A DNA stretch of 8,512 nt from Actinobacteria bacterium UBA3086 (GTDB lineage Bacteria > Actinomycetota > Coriobacteriia > Anaerosomatales > UBA3086). Positions 4,481-8,512 of the stretch are shown here, one piece after another (the first letter of the stretch is position 1; every line of letters begins with the position of its first letter). The notes beneath the pieces are model-generated. The model ran no database searches and was not told where the DNA came from. It was given only the letters and a program-made list of their open reading frames with translations. The DNA lies in contig DFBG01000021.1 in NCBI GenBank assembly GCA_002367305.1, positions 241 to 8,752 of the forward strand, given 5' to 3'. Made by a program: the position numbers and the translations under genes.

Positions 4481-7123
4481 ATGACCAAGCGCGTAGTCGC
4501 CGTCGTTGACGGGAACAGTCTCATTCATCGTGCGTTCCATGGACTCCCGCCGACCATGACCGCCCCTGACGGCCGACCCACCAATGCGGTCTTCGGCTTC
4601 ATCTCAATGCTCGCCAAGATGATCGATGTGCTGGAACCCGACGGCGTGGTCGTTGCCTTCGACAAGGGCAAGCCCAAGTTCCGCAGCGACATTCTCGCGT
4701 CGTACAAGGCGCATCGCCCGCCCACCGCGCCCGAGCTCAAGGTGCAGTTCCCCATGGTCAAGGAGCTGCTCAAGGCAATGGCGGTTCCCACCGTTGAGGC
4801 TGAGGGCTGGGAGGGCGACGACATCCTGGGTACGCTCGCCGAGCGAGGCGAGAAGGCTGGCATGCGTGTGCTGCTCATCACAGGTGACCGTGACGCTCTG
4901 CAGCTCGTCACCGAGAATGTGAGCGTGGTGACGACCCGCAAGGGCATCACCGACATCGTCACCTACGACCCGCAGGGCGTGTTCGATCGCTACGGCGTCA
5001 CTCCCGCACAGGTCATCGACTACATGGGTCTCAAAGGTGACACGTCCGACAATATCCCCGGGGTTCCCGGCATTGGCGAGAAGACGGCCGCCAAGCTCAT
5101 TGCCGAGTATGGCACGCTGGAAGCAGTGCTCGCGGCTGCCCCAGGCATAAAGGGCAAGCTTGGCGAGAGGCTGCGCGAACATGCCGACGACGCCCTGCTC
5201 AGCAGAACGGTCGCCACGATTCGTCGTGACGTGCCAATCGATCTCGATATCGGCGCGGTCACGTGGGGGAAGTTCGATCCCGCGGAGATCGCCAAGGCGT
5301 TCGCAGAGCTCCGGTTCACCACGCTTCTGGAGCGCGTGCTCGCCACGGCGCAGGAGAAGCCGGCCGTTCCGGTTGCCGAGCCGATCGTGCCGTGGGTGGT
5401 ACTGCGAGATTCGGACGCGCTCACTCGTGCAAGGGAGTGGGTGGCTGAGGGGGCCGGTTCGTGGATAGGTGCCAGCATCGACGATGGCAGTGGTGAGTCG
5501 CTGTTCACCGACCACCGTGATCTGGCGCTTGCGGCTGATCAGGCGGTTGCAATCCTGAGTGACGAGAATATTGCGAGCGCGTTCACCTCGATTCTGCAGT
5601 CGTCTCGTTTGGCGGCGGGCGACGTCAAGTCGCTTCTGCACGACCTGTGTCCAACCGTGTCGGGAAGCGCAGTCTGTGATGAGTCATTCGACGCTGCCGA
5701 TCCCGGTCGACTCTTCGACTGTGCTTTGGCCGCGTATCTTCTGGAGTCACATCGTTCGTCGTATGACATTGCCGGCCTGCATGCCGACTATCTGGGACAA
5801 CCCCTGCCGGATGCCACGGATGCCAAACCACGTGCGGCCGTAGAGGCAGAGGCCGTGGCCCGTCTCACGCCAAATTTCGAGGAGTTGCTCGAGAAGGACG
5901 GTTCACTCGACTGCTTCTCCCGAATCGAGATGCCGCTCGTGCCCGTGCTCGCCCGCATGGAGCGCGTGGGTGTGGAGATCGACACGGACGTGCTGAAGGG
6001 TCTCGCTCTTGAGACGGGCGGGAGCATCGATGCCCTCGTCGCCGAGATCCACGAGATGGCCGGCGTCGAGTTCAACATCGATTCGCCCAAGCAGCTCGCG
6101 GAAGTCCTGTTCGAGAAGTTGGATCTGCCGCCTTCGAAGAAGACCAAGACCGGGTACTCGACTGATGCGTCGGTGCTCAAGATGCTTGCGGCACAGTACC
6201 CGATAGCCCAGCTCATCAGGGACTATCGCGAGCTTGCCAAGCTCAAGTCCACGTACATCGACGCGCTCCCGCGCCTGCTCGGATCCGACGACCGCCTGCA
6301 CACCTCGTTCAATCAGACGGTGGCGGCCACGGGACGTCTATCCAGCAGCAATCCCAACCTCCAGAACATCCCGGTCCGCACAGAGTTCGGTCGTCGCATC
6401 CGTGCGGCGTTCGTGCCCGGCACGTTCGGGGACACGATCGTTGGCGCCGACTACTCGCAGATAGAACTGCGCATTCTCGCGCATCTTTCCGCTGATCCCG
6501 GGTTGATCGAGGCGTTCACGTCCGGCGCGGACTTCCATGCGGCCACGGCATCGCGCGTTTTTGGTATGCCGGTCGACGAGGTCACGACCGAGTACCGCAG
6601 TCGAGCCAAGGCGGTCAACTTCGGCATCGTCTACGGACAGACGGCGCACGGTCTGGGTGAGTCTCTGGGGATCGGCTATGGCGAGGCGCAGGCCATGATC
6701 GATCGCTACTTCGAGGCGTATCCGGGCGTGCGTTCATATCTCGACGGGACCGTGGCTTCGGCTCACAAAGAGGGCTACGCAACCACTATGTTCGGTCGTC
6801 GCAGGCGCATCCCGGAGCTCAAGAGCAGCAACTACAACATGCGTTCGTTCGGCGAGCGCACGGCCATGAACCACCCCATGCAGGGGACCGCCGCCGACAT
6901 CATCAAGCTCGCCATGATCGAAGTCGACCAGCGGCTGCGTGCGGAAGGGTTCTCGGCACGAATGGTCATTCAGGTGCACGATGAGCTCGTATTCGAATGT
7001 CCGGCCGACGAGGTAGAGCGTCTGTCCGCAATGGTCTGCGAGGCTATGGCCGGTGTGGTTGAACTGGCCGTTCCGCTTGAAGTGGATGTCTCGTACGGCG
7101 AGAACTGGGCTAAGGCCAAATAG
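4481..7123 (+). CDS. polA: DNA polymerase I
   Basis: An 880-residue family A DNA polymerase that fills gaps in excision repair and removes Okazaki-fragment RNA primers. The 5' nuclease (about 1-290) is intact: metal-ligand acidic residues appear in VVDGNS (Asp10), VAFDKG (Asp61), EGDD (Glu111, Asp113, Asp114), TGDRDA (Asp136, Asp138) and KGDTSDNIPG (Asp187, Asp190), followed by the GVPGIGEKTA helix-hairpin-helix. Residues about 300-480 keep the outline of a 3'-5' exonuclease fold (RLFDCALAAYLL) but lack the catalytic DxE and the other two aspartates, so proofreading should be absent, as in Taq and Bacillus Pol I. The polymerase domain is complete: motif A GADYSQIELR (Asp657), O-helix RSRAKAVNFGIVYG (Lys710, Phe714) and motif C QVHDE (Asp834). 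Phe714 is the residue that discriminates against dideoxynucleotides; mycobacterial Pol I has Tyr there. The start is ATG 4481, with a ribosome binding site at 4468-4474. The rpsA gene lies downstream, as in actinobacteria generally. Confidence 0.98.
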   Translation: MTKRVVAVVDGNSLIHRAFHGLPPTMTAPDGRPTNAVFGFISMLAKMIDVLEPDGVVVAFDKGKPKFRSDILASYKAHRPPTAPELKVQFPMVKELLKAMAVPTVEAEGWEGDDILGTLAERGEKAGMRVLLITGDRDALQLVTENVSVVTTRKGITDIVTYDPQGVFDRYGVTPAQVIDYMGLKGDTSDNIPGVPGIGEKTAAKLIAEYGTLEAVLAAAPGIKGKLGERLREHADDALLSRTVATIRRDVPIDLDIGAVTWGKFDPAEIAKAFAELRFTTLLERVLATAQEKPAVPVAEPIVPWVVLRDSDALTRAREWVAEGAGSWIGASIDDGSGESLFTDHRDLALAADQAVAILSDENIASAFTSILQSSRLAAGDVKSLLHDLCPTVSGSAVCDESFDAADPGRLFDCALAAYLLESHRSSYDIAGLHADYLGQPLPDATDAKPRAAVEAEAVARLTPNFEELLEKDGSLDCFSRIEMPLVPVLARMERVGVEIDTDVLKGLALETGGSIDALVAEIHEMAGVEFNIDSPKQLAEVLFEKLDLPPSKKTKTGYSTDASVLKMLAAQYPIAQLIRDYRELAKLKSTYIDALPRLLGSDDRLHTSFNQTVAATGRLSSSNPNLQNIPVRTEFGRRIRAAFVPGTFGDTIVGADYSQIELRILAHLSADPGLIEAFTSGADFHAATASRVFGMPVDEVTTEYRSRAKAVNFGIVYGQTAHGLGESLGIGYGEAQAMIDRYFEAYPGVRSYLDGTVASAHKEGYATTMFGRRRRIPELKSSNYNMRSFGERTAMNHPMQGTAADIIKLAMIEVDQRLRAEGFSARMVIQVHDELVFECPADEVERLSAMVCEAMAGVVELAVPLEVDVSYGENWAKAK

Positions 7124-7146
7124 GAGCCGTTGGGTCGTCATGGGGG

Positions 7147-7176
7147 CTGGATATACGCTCGTCCGGCCTGTATACT
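7147..7176 (+). promoter_or_regulatory. Predicted rpsA promoter
   Basis: TATACT (7171-7176) is a good -10 box, with CTGGAT (7147-7152) a weak -35 candidate at 18-bp spacing. A start near 7183 would give rpsA a leader of about 160 nt. I see no terminator after polA, so read-through from polA is also possible. Confidence 0.5.
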
Positions 7177-7191
7177 GGGTCGCTGGTGTCT

Positions 7192-7208
7192 CTGCGTCCA
7201 AATCGCAG
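7192..7208 (+). promoter_or_regulatory. Hairpin near the 5' end of the rpsA leader
   Basis: CTGCG (7192-7196) and CGCAG (7204-7208) form a perfect 5-bp stem with a 7-nt loop. A competing pairing, TCGCTG (7180-7185) with CAGCGA (7206-7211), uses some of the same bases, so the two are mutually exclusive. It is short and may be incidental. Confidence 0.3.
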
Positions 7209-7318
7209 CGAGCCAATGTAATGTAGGCCCCCGACGAAACATGTATGGAAAGCACCCACAACCGACGAAGTCCTATAAGCATTCGACGGACCTGTAGGCG
7301 ACAACTACATGATAGGCG

Positions 7319-7342
7319 GGGCCCCGACACAGAATGGGGTCC
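7319..7342 (+). promoter_or_regulatory. Hairpin covering the rpsA ribosome binding site
   Basis: GGGCCCC (7319-7325) pairs with GGGGTCC (7336-7342), seven pairs with one G-U, around a 10-nt loop. The 3' arm contains GGGGT, the only ribosome-binding-like sequence before ATG 7347. Folding would therefore hide the site and lower translation. Autogenous translational control of rpsA is known in E. coli, so a comparable function is plausible but unproven. Confidence 0.5.
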
Positions 7343-7346
7343 AAAG

Positions 7347-8512
7347 ATGGAAGAGTTTGAGAACGGCACTATCATTGAGCACGTTGAGTACACCGATGAG
7401 GAGATGCACGCACTCATCGACGACACGATGACGGACTTCGATGACGGCGATCTCGTCACCGGTACCATCGTGCAGGTCGAGCGGGACGAAGTCCTGCTGG
7501 ACATCGGCTACAAGTCTGAGGGCGTTATTCCTGCCCGCGAGCTTTCCATTCGCAAGGATGCAAATCCCGGCGACATCGTCTCCCTCGGCGACGAGGTAGA
7601 GGCACTGGTTCTCCAGAAGGAGGACAAGGATGGCCGTCTTATCCTTTCCAAGAAGCGTGCCGAGTACGAGCGCGCCTGGGTCAACATCGAAACCAAGTTC
7701 AACGACGGCGAAGACGTCGACGGCGAAGTCATCGAGGTCGTCAAGGGTGGACTCATCCTCGACATCGGCCTGCGCGGCTTCCTGCCGGCATCTCTCGTCG
7801 ATCTCCGCAGGGTCAAGGATCTTGCCAGCTTCATGGGTGAGCGCCTCGAGGCCCGTGTCATCGAGATGGATCGCAACCGCAACAACGTCGTCCTTTCGCG
7901 CCGCGTGGTGCTCGAGGAAGGCCGCAAGCACGAGCGGGCTGCCATTCTGGGCAACCTGGCCAAGGGTCAGATCCTCGAGGGTTCTGTCTCTTCGATCGTC
8001 GACTTCGGTGCCTTTGTGGACCTCGGCGGCATCGACGGACTCGTTCACATCTCCGAGCTGTCCTGGAGCCACGTCAACCACCCGTCCGAGGTCGTCAAGG
8101 TCGGAGACAAGGTTTCCGTCAAGGTCCTCGACGTGGATCTCGACCGCGAGCGCATCTCCCTTGGCCTCAAGCAGACCACCGAGGATCCGTGGAAGATGCT
8201 CGTCAAGCAGTACCCCGTTGGCTCCATCATCGAGGGTCGCGTGACCAAGCTCGTCCCGTTCGGCGCCTTCGTGGAGCTGGGCGACGGAGTCGAGGGTCTG
8301 GTGCACATCTCCGAGATGGCCAAGGGCCACGTGGAGACGCCGGAGCAGGTCACTGCCGTCGGCGAGAACGTTCACATCAAGGTTCAGGACGTCGATCTCG
8401 ACCGTCGTCGCATCTCGCTCTCCATGCGCGCCGCCGCTGAGGCGCTCGGCCAGGTCATCGAGATTGAGCCGATCGAGACGCCCGAGGGCGAAGAGCCTGC
8501 CGAGGACGCAGC
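7347..8512 (+). CDS. rpsA: 30S ribosomal protein S1, 3' end cut by the window
   Basis: The frame from ATG 7347 stays open to the window edge (388 full codons). It encodes ribosomal protein S1, which binds mRNA and helps it onto the 30S subunit. An acidic N-terminal stretch (about 1-33) is followed by four S1 (OB-fold) domains at about 34-104, 118-185, 206-276 and 291-362. The first two are diverged (LLDIGYKSEGVIPARELS; LILDIGLRGFLPASLV). The last two are classical RNA-binding repeats (VDFGAFVDLGGIDGLVHISE and VPFGAFVELGDGVEGLVHIS, each closing with DRxRISL). Past the fourth domain the chain becomes acidic and Pro/Glu-rich (EPIETPEGEEPAED), as in actinobacterial S1 tails, so little of the protein is probably missing. 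The ribosome binding site is GGGGT (7336-7340), 6 nt before ATG and inside a hairpin. Neighbour polA plus rpsA is the order found in Mycobacterium. The call is secure; the C-terminal end is not visible. Confidence 0.96.
   Translation, partial: MEEFENGTIIEHVEYTDEEMHALIDDTMTDFDDGDLVTGTIVQVERDEVLLDIGYKSEGVIPARELSIRKDANPGDIVSLGDEVEALVLQKEDKDGRLILSKKRAEYERAWVNIETKFNDGEDVDGEVIEVVKGGLILDIGLRGFLPASLVDLRRVKDLASFMGERLEARVIEMDRNRNNVVLSRRVVLEEGRKHERAAILGNLAKGQILEGSVSSIVDFGAFVDLGGIDGLVHISELSWSHVNHPSEVVKVGDKVSVKVLDVDLDRERISLGLKQTTEDPWKMLVKQYPVGSIIEGRVTKLVPFGAFVELGDGVEGLVHISEMAKGHVETPEQVTAVGENVHIKVQDVDLDRRRISLSMRAAAEALGQVIEIEPIETPEGEEPAEDA

Noticed and set aside
4604..5641. Minus-strand open frame of 345 codons
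   Set aside because: It is antisense to polA, with no ribosome binding site and no domain I can recognise.
7241..7297. An 18-codon open frame in the rpsA leader
   Set aside because: It lacks a ribosome binding site and any recognisable feature, and is probably chance.
7305..8375. Minus-strand open frame of 356 codons rich in Asp, Val and Leu
   Set aside because: It mirrors rpsA, whose four S1 repeats are clear on the plus strand; the antisense repetition simply reflects those repeats.

Overview
The window is about 8.5 kb of GC-rich, gene-dense, chromosomal-type bacterial DNA. Codon use looks uniform from end to end. I see no insertion sequence, phage, plasmid, tRNA, rRNA or CRISPR signal. 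The gene content and order suggest a member of the Actinomycetota, probably a deep or anaerobic lineage such as the Coriobacteriia. The reasons are that polA lies directly before rpsA, that S1 has the four-domain actinobacterial layout, and that an OmpR-type regulator resembling actinobacterial GlnR sits beside glnA. Two features point away from the classical Actinomycetia: glutamate synthase is split into separate polypeptides, and Pol I carries Phe, not Tyr, in its O-helix. The taxonomic placement is inference.

The left part (1-3112) is the ammonium assimilation block. A 5'-truncated FMN/Fe-S subunit of a split glutamate synthase (1-477) is followed, 15 bp after its stop, by a stand-alone GXGXG (alpha-subunit C-terminal) protein (493-1314). 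A strong intrinsic terminator at 1371-1403 closes this operon. A 460-bp non-coding region then holds three 13-bp tandem repeats directly upstream of a TATACT promoter, plus a leader of about 130 nt. These precede glnA (1775-3112), a type I-alpha glutamine synthetase without the adenylylation tyrosine. Together these genes encode parts of the GS-GOGAT route from ammonium to glutamine to glutamate.

The middle part (3113-4417) starts with a long GNRA-capped hairpin after glnA. Next is an OmpR-type regulator with a partly degenerate receiver (3213-3887), a candidate GlnR-like nitrogen regulator. It converges on a small SAM-dependent methyltransferase on the minus strand (3884-4417). The two genes share one CTAG tetranucleotide as both stop codons.

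The right part (4481-8512) carries polA (4481-7123), which has an intact 5' nuclease and polymerase but a dead proofreading fold. A 223-bp spacer follows, containing a likely rpsA promoter and a hairpin that pairs with the rpsA ribosome binding site. Last comes rpsA (7347 to the window end), ribosomal protein S1 with four S1 domains; it has no stop in the window.

Most of this is core metabolism and housekeeping. I do not see a wholly new system. The points most worth following are the possible GlnR-like control circuit (regulator plus the glnA tandem repeats), the cysteine-rich Fe-S motif of the glutamate synthase, and the structured rpsA leader.
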